Shown piece after piece: positions 45,901 through 57,327 of a stretch of DNA of 64,000 nucleotides (position 1 is its first letter; every line of letters begins with the position of its first letter). Under the pieces are notes generated by a model. That model made no database searches, was not told the DNA's origin, and saw only the letters and a program-made list of their open reading frames with translations. The stretch is from Sequoia sempervirens (Eukaryota > Streptophyta > Pinopsida > Cupressales > Cupressaceae). The translations under genes were made by a program, and so were the position numbers. The DNA lies in the NCBI GenBank assembly GCA_007258455.2, contig VDFB02270651.1:704655360-704719359 (forward strand), in the 5' to 3' direction.

Positions 45901-47880
45901 CTTCTTCTAAGTCTAAACATCTTAGGAGGGTTCCATCGAAAGAGCGACAGTAAAGGATGTCTCCAAGAATAGTGAATCGAGATGTTTTTCGAATGAAGGA
46001 TTGACATTGTGAGGTTGAGAAATTGGGTGGAATGATGTTATTGCATAGGTACTCGTATATGTCCTAGTACCATGGTGGTTCAGGACCAACAATGTTACAA
46101 ACCATTTCAGATTTAGTAACATCATAACAAGGAATCAAAAGTTGTTCTATGAGGAATTCATATTGTTGGCTATTTTTTGGGACATCAATAAGAGAACCAA
46201 TGGTAGCCATGGCATCAACTGCTTTGTTGTTTACCCTTAGAATTTGATCAAACTAGATTTGCACAAATAATTCCTTGAAACTATCCACCATGCGTTTGTA
46301 GGGAAAAAATTTGTCATCCTTTGTTTGGTACTCATCATTTACTTGTTTGATGACTAATTAAGAATCACCATATTGTAGTTTTGCAATTTTCCATTGGATG
46401 GCAAGCTTGAGTCTTGTTATCAATGCCCCATATTCTGCTATGTTGTTTGTACAAAGAAAGGAAATTCAATATGAGTTAGGGATGCAATCTCCTTGTGGTG
46501 TAACAAAGAGTATTCCTACCCTCGAGCCATTCTATGTGAAAGATCCATCGAAGTAGAGGTTCCACCATTTTCCTTATTTTGTAGTCAATATGTGTTCATC
46601 GGGGAATTTTGACAACAATGGGTGACCATCTTGTAAGGGAGATTTAGTGATTTGATCAAGAACTACTTGTCCTTTAATATCATTTCTTTCTACATACTCG
46701 ATATCAAATTCACTCAAAATCATGATCCATTTAGCTACTTGAACTTGGAGTGTTGCTTTTGAGAGTAGATATTTTAATGGATCAACTTTTGAAATGAGCT
46801 GAGTTTTATGATTAAGCATATAATGTCACAACTTCTTAGCACAAAAAATCACAGCGAAAAATGCTCTTTCTATTGATGTGTACTTCAACTCACTGTCAGC
46901 TAATGTTTGAGATATGTAGTATATAGCTCTTTCTTTTCCTTTGTCATCGTGCTAAGCTAACAATGCCCCCAATGCCACTTGAGTAGATGATATGTACAAA
47001 AGGAATGGTTTGTCTATTTGTGGAGGTACTAGGACTAGTGGTGCTTCAAGATAGAATTTTAGTTGCCGGAAAGCTTGTTGACAATTTTCATCCCATTTGA
47101 ATGTATTTTTGTGAAGTAGGTGAGAAAAAGGATGACATTTATTGGGCAGTTGAGCGATGAATCTTCTTAGTGCTTGTAACTTTCCTTGTAAACTTCTGAG
47201 TTGTTTGATATTCTTTGGCAGACACATTTCTCTTATTTCTTTTCTTTTTGTTGAATTTACTTCAATTCCTTGGTGGGAAATAATAAATCCTAATAGTTTT
47301 TCGAATGAGACTCCAAATACACATTTCTTGGGGTTAAGCCATAGTTGATATTTTTCTAGCTGATCAAAGATTTTTTCCAATACTTCAATGTGTCCTTTTT
47401 TTTCTGATTTTCCTCATAGATCATCCACATAATCTTTGATAATTTCATGCAACATGTCATGGAAGATGACATTCATTACTCTTTGATATGTAGTCCCAAC
47501 ATTTTTAAGTCTGAAAGGCATGACCTAATAACAAAAGGTTCCCCATGGGGTTATGAAGGTTGTTTTGTGTTCATCTTCTTCAGAAATGTAGATTTGATTA
47601 TATCTTGAAAATCCATCCATGAGGGAGAGCATTTCATGTCTAGTAGTAATATCAATAATCATATCAATGTTGGACAATGGAAAGTCATCTTTTGGGAATG
47701 CTTTACTAAGATCTCTAAAATTTGTGCATATGTAGATGCTTCTAATAGGTTTTGCAACTATTACAATATTGGACACCCATTCAGGATAATCAATAGGTTT
47801 GATAAATCCTACTTCCAAGAGTTTTTGTAATTCTACTTTTACCAAGAGAACTATTTGCGGATACATTTTTCATAGCTTTT
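45901..47880 (-). pseudogene. Tat reverse transcriptase and two RNase H domains
   Basis: RT: ELQKLLEVGFIKPIDYPEWV (47838-47780), LMDGFSRYNQIYISEEDEHK (47630-47570), active site YVDD near 47430. First RNase H: KPFLLYISSTQVALGALLA with KERAIYYISQTLADSELKYT (47010-46890). Second RNase H, of the type added in the Tat lineage: NLYFDGSFT, NNIAEYGALITRLKLAIQW and GDS.LVIKQV (46560-46360). Frames are broken by several TAG stops, for example at 46954. The dual RNase H is the main ground for the Tat call. The RT active site is intact. Confidence 0.82.
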
Positions 47881-49223
47881 TCTTGACCGGTTTTGCATCT
47901 GGATATACTACCAAATGATGTACTACAAGAGATGGATCCAATCTTGGCATGTATTTGTATGTCCAAGCAAAGTTGATATATCACCTTTTGAAGAATTCTC
48001 CCAATTTTGCATTAAATGTTTCTTCTAGCTCTTTGGCGGCGTAGGTAATTTTGGTTGCTCATTTATTCCCAAATTGATGTCCCTGATATCTTCAACTACT
48101 ACAGTAGATGTCTCATCATGGTTGGGGATAGAATCATGTGCCCTATCCTCCAACACCTCAGAAAGGTTTACATCAAAGGATGCATCTTTTATTTTTACTT
48201 TTTCATGATCCAAAAGTGCCTCGTTGGCATTTTCACTTAGAGATATTTCTTTTCTATTTTTATCTTTTTTAATTTTGTGACTAAGGCACATGATTTGTTC
48301 TCCAAAATAGGCATCTTTATGTAGTGTGATTTTATTTTCCTACTTATGATCTCCCAATGGGAGGTGTTCTCGAACTCCCATGATTTCTACAATTTCTTTA
48401 TCATTTTGAAATACATCCAAAACTAGAGGTCCTTGCAGGTCCCAATCAATTAATTTAGGATATACGAGTGGGAGGTCTATGGAGGAGAAAATGGTAAATA
48501 CATGATCAATTTAAAAAAGTTCAGTAATGGTGTGGAAGGACTCTTCAATGGATTCCTCTTGAGGTTTTTTTTATCAATAGAAGTATTTCCACCTTTATCA
48601 TGGGAACACTGGGGTTTTATGGTTACCAAATCAGTGGCCAAGAAGCCCAATCCTTGATGGTCTTTATATTCTTGAAGCTGAATAGGCTTCATGATTCCTT
48701 GTTCTTGTGCCCCAAATCCTTTGCCTTTATAGCCCCATTTTTTGCATAAATTGTGTCCTTTAGGATATATATGGATCTACAAGGCAGGAAGCTCATTTTC
48801 TTCTTTATAGAGCCAAGTGAAAACATCTATTTCTAGGCCCAAATCTTCTTTTTCCAGTAATCCCCATTTATTGAAGCTTTTGAAGGTTTCCTTTGGTTTC
48901 AAGTTGAGTGTTTGATCATATGATCATGGAGATGTAGGGAGATGTCCTATGCAAAAGGAATTTTGAATTTTACATTGTCCACATCCTGTGTCAGTTACCT
49001 TGACTTTGTCCTCGAGGATGGTGGGTGGTGTGGATGGATTAATGTAACTGGATGATGTGGAGGCTTCCTCATTAAATATGGAACAATGATGATAACTTTT
49101 ATATTTCCCTTCCAATGCCTTATAATATTGGAAGGGTTGTGCGTTGATGGGAATGGTAACTTCTCTTCTATTATATGATAATTTTAAGCATTGGTGATAG
49201 GTGGAAGGGATGGCCTGCATGCA
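47881..49223 (-). pseudogene. Tat protease-RT linker
   Basis: It continues the Tat frame directly from the copia 1 insertion point: MQAIPSTYHQCLKLSYNRRE and VTIPINAQPFQYYKA (49220-49120) follow the protease end on the far side (56199) in the way Tat elements normally read. Further left the sequence is Asp/Glu-rich (48291-48025) with no known domain. Stops and frame changes are frequent. Confidence 0.65.
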
Positions 49224-49226
49224 TGT

Positions 49227-50463
49227 TGCTGGATTTTGCTGATATGTGGTTGTCATTGATCTCAACACTATTGGCATTAATGTTTTTAAGGTTGTATATG
49301 TCTAGGATATTGAGAAAATTGTAATAAAATAAGTTACAAGTTGTCGATGATGTAGTGAAGTTTAGTTTAGCCATCATACTATTGGCTAGCTTAGTATATT
49401 GATGATAAGAGGTTTTCGATTAAAGGTTTTGTTGATGAGTATATCTAGTTTATCCACATAAAGTTTTAGAGATCCGCATGGAGATTTGATCAAGTTATGA
49501 GTATATGTGTTCTGATAGTTGTTATCTTGCTTCTATTGGTGTTCCTGAAAGAAGATGATGTGATTCTAGTAATCTAAGTTGTTGTGGATGCTTTTGTGGT
49601 GATTCATGATGCTTTTGGATGTTTCTAGATCATGCTCTATCTGTGTTGTTGATCCGCATTTATCATTGTGCTCACGATTGGTGATTTTCTTCTACGAGTT
49701 CATATTTTTCATGTTCATCGCTGATAGGGTGATCATAGCATGTTGTGGATCTTTGAGACATAATTTTTTGTGGTGTTTCATGTTTGAGGATTTTTTTTTG
49801 GGTCCTTACTATGTTGTGGCCAACATTGGTTGATTCACATTAATAATTTTTCATTTATTTGGGCTTACAGTTTGTTCACATTTTATATTTTGTTAAAGTC
49901 GACATGTAGATGATGTTATCCCTAGTTACGGATATATATGATCGATTGTTCTACCATTTGATGGTATGGTGTGAGTGATGTGCGAGTGTTGTGTACGAAT
50001 AATGTTCCAATCATTTGAAGGAAGAAATAAAGTGTGAAGAAGGGTGAGCAGTTGTATATGTTCTTAACAAGAACTGTAATCAGGCATTAGCATATGCTAT
50101 TTTCTCAATTCAAAATCTTCTAGATGTAATCCGAATGATTCTATAAGATAGTGTGTCTTCCTTTGGGAAGTAAGCCTTTTTTATTTGAATAGTGAGCTCT
50201 AGGAAGTGTGCCTGAATGCATGTGCATTCCCCACTTACAATTCTCTTATACTTTTAACAAGGTATAATCTTGTGGACTAACCTCCACTGTGGTTTTTCCC
50301 CTGACAGGGTTTCCATGTAAAAAGTCTTGGTGCTATGTGTGTTTCTGATGTGGTGATTGTTTATGCTTTCGTATTTATTTATCATATCTAAGAATAATAA
50401 GTATAATTTCTGTGACAACCAATTCACCCCCCCTCTTAGTTGTCTGCCCTTGTGTTGCCAACA
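49227..50463 (+). repeat. Copia 1 5' LTR
   Basis: It starts TGCTGGATTTTGCTGATATG (the 3' copy has TGTTGGATATTGTTGATATG) and ends TTGCCAACA. Choosing this start gives the exact CATGT duplication. It aligns with 54974-56193 throughout. Confidence 0.9.
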
Positions 50464-50465
50464 AT

Positions 50466-50477
50466 TGGTATTAGAGC
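50466..50477 (+). other. Copia 1 primer-binding site
   Basis: TGGTATTAGAGC, one change (C to T) from the initiator-methionine tRNA primer site, two bases after the LTR. Confidence 0.8.
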
Positions 50478-50518
50478 TTGTTCATTCAAAGAATTTTAAT
50501 AGCTTGAGGTGATCCGGG

Positions 50519-53500
50519 ATGGCAACATATAAGAAGGATAGTCTGAGATTTGATGGAACAAATTATTCTCTATGGAAGACTCGAATGGAGTGCCATCTGA
50601 GATGCATTGGTGAACCTTACTGGAACATTACAAGGAATAGATATATCATCCCACAGAATGGTCCTTCTACTACAGGTGAGATTAAGGAAGCGGAGTACAA
50701 TATCAGGGCTAAGGAAGCATTGTTGAGTGCTCTGACTGATTTCGAGATGACAAATGTAATGGAGCTAAAGACTGCTTATGAGATTTGGAAAAAGTTGGAA
50801 ACTTTGTATGAAGGTGATTCCCATGTGAAGATTGCTAAGTTGCAAAGCGTGAAAGGGAAATATGAAATGTTGACAATGGGTGAAGATGAGAATATCACTT
50901 CCTTTATGCAGAGAGTAAATGAACTTGTGTGTAGTATCGGATGTGTTGGTGAAACATTGGAAGAATCAGAGATTGTTGCTAAAGTGCTCAAATCCTTTCC
51001 AGCTGCATACAAAGCCAAAGCTACTAGTATTGAGGAGATATAGACTGTGACAAATGTTACCAGAGATATGTTGATTGGTAAGCTTATTGCTTTTGAGTTA
51101 AGTGAGTTTGGTGATTCTCTTCCTAAGACAGAATCTGCATTCAAAGCTACTATCTCCAGATAAGATAAGCAAAGATATGATCTGAGAGAAAGTTCTTCTA
51201 AAAAAATGTTCAAGTATGAGGAGGAAATGACAGATATTGAAGAAGAAGAGAGAAAACTAGACGAGCTTGAAGCACTTATTATCAAGAGGGAAGCTAGAGG
51301 AGAAGGTAAGTATAAAGGGAAATTTCCTAATAAATTTTTTTCTTGCAATAAGATAGGTTATTTTTCCTCAAGGTGTTTGGAAAGAGTTCCTAAGACAAGA
51401 ACTAACAAGCCTAGATTCCAAAGAAAGTGTTATTATGCTAGTGATGAAGGTGTGATAGATGACGAATCTGATAAAGGGAATGTAAGTGAGTACGAATGGG
51501 TATTTATTGCTATCAAGGAAAATTATCTAGTACCTACTGAATCTACTAGTTGCACAAATGTGGAGAAAGCCCTAGTTACCAGAGTTGAAGAAAAAGATGA
51601 ATGGATGATTGACAGTGGATGTTCTCATCAAATGACAGGTGATAAAAGTAAATTTGTGAGCTTGGAAAAGTATGATGGTGGTGTTATAAGATTTGGTGAT
51701 GACAAAGCTGGTGTAATTCATGGAAAAGGATCCATTTCTCTTGATGGTAAGCATAACACTGATGATGTCCTATATGTGGAAGGTTTGAAGCATAATCTCT
51801 TAAGTGTTGGATAGATGGTTGATAAGGGATACAATCTTCAATTCAAGGATGAAAGTGTAGAATATTGGGGATTTCCAAAAATGTGATTGCATATGGTACA
51901 AAAAGAAAAGGTAATATCTTTCACTTGAATGCTACTGGTAAAAGTTGTCTGATTTCTCAAGTTGATGAAAGTTGGTTGTGGCATAGGAGAATGTTTCGTG
52001 TAAAATTTGATAATATTATCAAGATAGGTTCTACTCAGGCAGTGAGATATCTTCCTAAGTTGATAAAACCTACTAATACCATATGCAAGGAATGTCAGTT
52101 AGGGAATCAAACTAGAGTTTCATTCTAGAGCAAACAACATTGTTCAAATGAAGTGTTGGAGCTTGTGCATACTGATTTGTGTGGCCCTTCTAGAGTCAGA
52201 AGTTTACAAGGATACAGATTTATCATGTTACTTATTGATGAACATTCTAGAATGATGTGGTTTACTTTCTTAAGGGAAAAATATGAAGCTCTAGAGAAAT
52301 TCAAGATTTTTAAGGCTATGGTTGATACAGAGACATGTTTGAAGATTAAATGTCTGAGATCAGATAGAGGTGGTGAATTCACTTCCAGTGAGTTTAATTC
52401 TTTTTGTGAAGAGAATGGGATAAAGAGACAATTATCTTCCCCATGGACCCTCAACAAAATGGAGTTGTGGAAAGGAAAAATAGGACAATTGAAGAAGCTA
52501 CTAGGACTATGATGCTAGAAGGAAATGTTCCTCATATCTACTAGAGAGAAGTTGTTAGTATTGTTGTTTACACTCTAAATCGGGTACATATCAAAGGTGA
52601 TACTAGTAAGACTCCTTATGAGCTATGGTATGGTCATAAGCCTATTGTTGGATACTTCAAAATCTTTGGGAGTAAATGCTATATCAAAAAAGATGAAGAT
52701 ATAGGAAAGTTTGATGCTAGAAGTGATGAAGGAATCTTTCTTGGTTATTCTAGTAAAAGTAAAGCCTACCGGTGCTACAATAAGAGACTGAGGAAAGTAA
52801 TTGAAAGTGCTAATGTCAAGGTTGATGAAGACATAGTTAGACCATCTAGAACCTGTGGATATGATTCAAATGATCAGAATGATAGTTCAGATAAAGGAAA
52901 GAAAGTTCAAACTCCAAATCAAGTTCAGATCATTCCGGTGAATCGGGAAAATCAAGATGAAGGAACTAGTGAAAGTGCAGAAGTCAAATCACAAGAACCT
53001 AAATTTCAAGAACATCCTAAGACTCCAAGGTATGTAAGACTAAATCATTCAAAAGATCAAATTATAGGTTATAAGAACAAAGGTGTTCAAACTAGGAGAA
53101 GAATTGCAGAAGAATATTGTTTGATCTCTAAGACTGAGCCTAATAGTGTCAATGAAGCATGCAAAGATGAACATTGGGTTGCAGCAATAAAAGAAGAACT
53201 ATTACAAATTGAGAAGAATGATACATGGATTCTTGTTCCTAGACCTAAGGACAAAATTTTAATTGGAACAAAATGGGTCTTTTGAAACAAACTGAATGAG
53301 CAAGGTGAAGTTGTTAGAAACAAAGAAAGACTTGTGTGTTAAGGATATTCTCAGATGGAAGGAATTGAATTTGAAGAAACTTTTGCACCTATTGCTAGGA
53401 TTGAAGCTGTGAGACTATTTCTTGCTTATGTTGATTACAAAAACTTCAAGGTTTATCAAATGGATGTCAAGTCAGCATTTCTAAATGGTGAACTAGAAGA

Positions 53501-54670
53501 AGAAGTGTATATTGAGCAACCTGATGTATTTCAATTGATTGATCAGGGAGATATGGTTTGTCAGTTGAAGAAAGCATTGTATGGACTTACACAAGCCCCA
53601 AGAGCATGGTATGCCAGATTGGACAATTATTTCTTGAACCTTGGATTTAATAAAGGTATTGTTGATAGTAATTTGTATTTCAAGATTGATCATGATAAAT
53701 ATTTGATTGTTGAAGTATTTGTTGATGATATCATTTTTGGAGGAGATGATAGTTTGTGCATGAAGTTTGTTGATGAGATGCAAAGTGAGTTTGAGATTTC
53801 TATAATTGGAGAAATGAAATTCTTTTTGGGATTGCAAATTACTCAGCTAGATAAAGGGATCTTTATATCTCAATCCAAGTATGTGAAAGAATTGCTAAAG
53901 AAGTTTGGTATGGAAGATTCAAAGCCAGTTGGTACACTTATGGTGACTGGATGTAAGTTGACACAAGATGATGATTCACCGAAAACAAATCAAACTAGAT
54001 ATAGATCCATGATTGGTGGATTGCTCTATTTGACTCAAACTAGACCTGATATCATGAATGTTGTATGTATTATTGCAAGATTTCAAGCTGATCCTAAGGA
54101 ATCTCATGTGACAATTGTGAAGAGGATTTTTAGGTACTTGAAGGGGACAGTTGATTTTGGCCTATGGTATCCTAAAGATGACGACCTTACTTTGAGTGCT
54201 TATACTGATGTTGATTGGGTAGGAGATGTGAATGACATAAATAGCACTAGTGGTGGTGCATTTTCTTGGGAAAGAAGTTGATTTCATGGTTAAGTAAGAA
54301 GCAAAATGCCATTTCTTTATCTACTGCAGAGGCAAAATAAATTGTTGTTGCTAACAATTGTACTCAAGTATTATGGATGAAGTAGATGTTGAAAGATATC
54401 AAAGATGTGTATGATGAACCTATTGCTATATTCTATGATAATTCAAGTGTAATTAACATTTCTAATAATCTAGTGTTGCATTCAAAAACTAAGCATATAT
54501 CTATCAAGTTTCACTTTTTGAGAGAGAAGGTAAGTGAAAAGGAAGTTAGATTGGAGTATTTTCCCACTAAGGAACAGATTGCAGATATCTTTACCAAGCC
54601 CTTACCTAAGGATACTTTTGAGTATCTTAGAGGGAATTTAAGGGTGATTACCCCTCCTAATCAGATTTAA
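50519..54670 (+). pseudogene. Copia 1 gag-pol polyprotein, decayed
   Basis: ATG 50519 to TAA 54668-54670, about 1380 codons. Order: UBN2 gag (LRFDGTNYSLWKTRMECHLR), a knuckle FFSCNKIGYFSSRC that has lost its first Cys and its His (51337-51378), protease (MIDSGCSHQMTGDKSKF, 51604), integrase (VHTDLCGPSRV near 52165; RSDRGGEFTSSEF near 52360), RT ([15 protein letters not shown] near 53461; [11 protein letters not shown] near 53716) and RNase H (YTDVDWVGD near 54202). The second His of the integrase zinc motif reads Arg (RMFRVKFDN). Frameshifts lie near 51855, 52445 and 54255. Stops by hand: five TAG, three TAA, one TGA. The best-kept part is RT, open for 308 codons. Non-functional copy. Confidence 0.92.
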
Positions 54671-54973
54671 GATGCATTGACTTGCATCAGTCTGTGCATT
54701 TCATAGTCATATCTTATGATCTGGATTGATGTTGTGGTGGTTGCTACTTAGGGGGAATAGTCAGATGTTCAGAAATTTGGTTCAGAGCTTGTGTGGAGAA
54801 AGATAATTTGTATCTTTGTCATTGATTTCAAAGGGGGGGAAGAGTCATGTGAAAAACTGTGAAAGAGTTGAGGAGAAAAGAGTCAAAACCTAAGGGGGAG
54901 AAAGTGCTAAGAGAAAGTTGTGTTGATGGTGTTTTTCACATCATGTGTTGCCATCAATGCAAAAGGGGGAGAT
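54671..54973 (+). other. Copia 1 3' region with four polypurine tracts
   Basis: Purine tracts of the form AAAGGGGGAGA occur at 54747-54757, 54828-54845, 54891-54904 and 54961-54973; the last abuts the 3' LTR. Repeated tracts here are a known Sirevirus trait. No coding sequence. Confidence 0.75.
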
Positions 54974-56193
54974 TGTTGGATATTGTTGATATGTGGTTTT
55001 CATTGATGTCAACACTATTGGCATTAATATTCTTAAGGTTGTATATGTCGAGGATATTGAGAAAATTGTAATAAAATAAGTTGCAAGTTGTCATTGATGT
55101 AGTGAAGTTTAGATTAGCCATCATACTATTGGCCAGCTCAGTATATTGATGATAAGAGGTTGTGGACTAAAGGGTTTGTTGATGAGTATATCTAGTTTAT
55201 CCACGTAAAGTCTTAGAGATCCGCATGGAGATTTGATCAAGTTATGAGTATCTATGTTCTGATAGTTGTTTTGTTGCTTCAGTTGGTGTTCCTAAAAGAA
55301 GATGATGTGATTCTAGTAATCTGAGTTATTGCAGATGCTTTTGTGGTGATTCATGATGCTTGTGGATGTTTCTAGATTTTCCTCTATCTGTGTTGTTCAT
55401 CTGCATTGATCGTTGTGCTCACAATTGGTTATTTTATTCTACGAGTTCATATTTTTCATGTTCATGGCCAACAAGGTGATTATATCATGTTGTGGATCTT
55501 CAAGGATAATTTTTTAAGGTGTTTCATGTTTGAGGATGTTGTTTTGGGTCCTTAATATGTTGTGGCTGACATTGGTTGATTCACATTAATAATTGTTCAT
55601 TGATTTGGGCTGATAGTTTGTACACATTTTATCTTTTGTTAAAGTTGACATATAGATGATGTTATCCCTAGTTGTGAATATATATGATCAATTATTTTAC
55701 CATTTAACGGTATGGTGTGAGTGATGTGCGAGTGTTGTGTGCAAATAATGTTCCAATCATTCAAAGGCATAAGTAAATTGTGAAGAAGAGTGAGCAGGTG
55801 TTTATTTGCTTAATTGAAACTGTAATTAGGCATTAGCATATTTTATTTTCTTAGTTCAAAATCTTCCAGATGTAATTCAAATGTTTATATAAGACAGTGT
55901 GTCTTCCTTTGGGCAATGAGCTCTAGGCAGTGTGCTTGAATGCATGTGAATTCCCCATTTACAATTCTCTTATACTTTTAACATGGTATAATCTTGTGGA
56001 CTAACCTCCATTGTGGTTTTTCCCCTAAAAGGGTTTCCACATAAAAAATCTTGGTGTTATGTGTGTTTTTGATGTGGTGATTGTTTATGCTTTCATGTTT
56101 ATTTATCATATCTAAGAATAAGTTTAATAAGTATAATTTTTGTGACAACTAATTCACCCCCCCTCTCAGTTGTCTGCCCTTGTGTTGCCAACA
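54974..56193 (+). repeat. Copia 1 3' LTR
   Basis: It starts TGTTGGATATTGTTGATATG and ends TTGCCAACA before the CATGT duplication. By eye it differs from the 5' copy at several percent of positions, mostly transitions. Confidence 0.92.
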
Positions 56194-56198
56194 CATGT

Positions 56199-56530
56199 AT
56201 CTAGGGTCTTATGATGAGAATGCTATATGGTAGGTCAAGGTCAAGTATATCACATGTTATATCCATAATGGACGGTCCAACTTGAATATGTAGTTTGATA
56301 GTACCTTTTGATTCTCTTTCAACATCGTCATATGCCTTGATAGTTATCTTTTTATGCGAATCAATGACATCATCTGAATAGCCCAATTGTTTTATTAATT
56401 TTAATGTCCATAAATTTAGACCAGATCCACCATCTATTAGGACTATTTTAATGTTATGCTTGTGGACAATGGCTTGAATGTGTAGTGGTTCATTATGAGG
56501 TGTTTTGATATGTAGGTCTTTATTGGTGAA
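56199..56530 (-). pseudogene. Tat protease
   Basis: On the minus strand it reads LMDIKxx-type linker, then MGYSDDVIDSHKKITIKAYD and GTIKLHIQVGPSIMD, ending CDILDLDLPYSILIIRP close to the insertion point of copia 1. LPYSILI.RP is the conserved end of Tat/Athila protease regions, where the residue before RP is normally Gly and here reads Ile. The active-site Asp motif lies upstream in poorly kept sequence and was not clearly seen. The frame continues at 49223 on the other side of copia 1. Confidence 0.7.
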
Positions 56531-56989
56531 TGAGAGTTGGGGTGGGGATGAGATATTTCCAATTATGGCTTGGAATTGGTTAACATTAATGTCACTTAGT
56601 ACTTAGGATTCTTGGAGGGATTTTTTGAGTGCTTCCTTGTGAATGGGTGAGGTACGAAGGAGTTCTTAGATGGAAATTTGGGATGGTGTTTTTCCAAGAT
56701 GTTCAATGATATTATATTTATTGGTGTTGGATGGAGTGGATGATGAGGATGATGCCCCTTGAATGGTCACTCAACCATAGTGGGTGGTGACAACGCATTC
56801 AAGTGCCTTTATGGTTATAGTGTCACATTTTTCAATTCGGTCGATGATTGTGTCATGTGTGGATGGGTTGGAATTGTTGGTGTATCTATATGAAACATTA
56901 TTATATGATGATTTCTCATTATTATGTTGTGGGAAGGGTTTTGTATAAATTCCTAGTTTCTCATTGGGAGAGTTTTAATTTTGAAACTT
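56531..56989 (-). other. Tat gag-protease linker, poorly kept
   Basis: Minus-strand sequence between the protease and the gag knuckle. No clear motif is read, and frames are broken. It is assigned to the Tat element by position only. Confidence 0.45.
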
Positions 56990-57327
56990 AATTCTCACTT
57001 ATTGATGAGATCTTGAATGTAATTCTTTGATCTCATACATTTGATGGTGTTATGTCCTTTAATATGGTGATATTCACAATATTCATCTTCCTTATACCAT
57101 TTGGGTTTGGGTTCATTTTCATCAAGTGGTGTAGTGATAGGGAATTTGATCATGTATGCTTGTTCCAATCTATGGAATATGACATCAAGAGGTTCCCCAA
57201 GAGGAGTGTATTTATGCTTGGATTGATTAGTATTATTATTATTCTTGCTTCTTCCTTGGGGAATGGTTATGGTCTTGTAGACACCCTGTTGTTTTTGTTG
57301 TGATTGTGTGTTGTGAGATGGTGTGTT
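56990..57327 (-). pseudogene. Tat gag C-terminus with zinc-knuckle-like motif
   Basis: On the minus strand: YTPLGEPLDVIFHRLEQAYM, then KPKWYKEDEYCEYHHIKGHN and TIKCMRSKNYIQDLI (57205-57010). CEYHHIKGHNTIKC is the C-x2-H...H-x4-C knuckle variant of Tat gag, which would bind RNA in the particle. A stop follows near 57000. The N-terminal part of gag is cut off by copia 2 at 57328. Confidence 0.75.

Larger units (their letters stand above)
49227..56193 (+). mobile_element. Copia 1: complete Sirevirus-like copia element
   Basis: LTRs at 49227-50463 and 54974-56193, an exact 5-base duplication CATGT (49222-49226, 56194-56198), primer site, gag-pol and four polypurine tracts before the 3' LTR. The several tracts and the RT motif [15 protein letters not shown] suggest the Sirevirus side of copia. 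It lies within the Tat element, between protease and RT, in the opposite orientation. It is the same family as copia 2. Confidence 0.92.
38221..57327 (-). mobile_element. Tat-lineage Ty3/gypsy element with antisense ORF, interrupted
   Basis: A minus-strand element read right to left: gag end (57327-56990), protease (56530-56199), copia 1 insertion (49222-56198), protease-RT linker, RT, RNase H, second RNase H, integrase (49223-44816), spacer, antisense PMD ORF (41810-39510), polypurine tract and 3' LTR (39129-38221). The second RNase H and the gag motif CEYHHIKGHNTIKC place it in the Tat lineage. The 5' end is cut by copia 2 at 57328. The left edge at 38221 is a best guess: TG directly after ORF B ends. 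Confidence 0.75.

Noticed and set aside
49224..49230. Copia 1 LTR starting at the TGTTG at 49224
   Set aside because: Starting at 49227 aligns base for base with the 3' LTR and gives the exact CATGT duplication; 49224 gives none.
50776..51348. 190-codon ORF on the minus strand
   Set aside because: It is the antisense shadow of the copia 1 gag; its Ser/Leu-rich translation mirrors the Lys/Glu-rich gag.
57052..57303. 83-codon hydrophobic plus-strand ORF
   Set aside because: Shadow of the Tat gag knuckle region on the minus strand.
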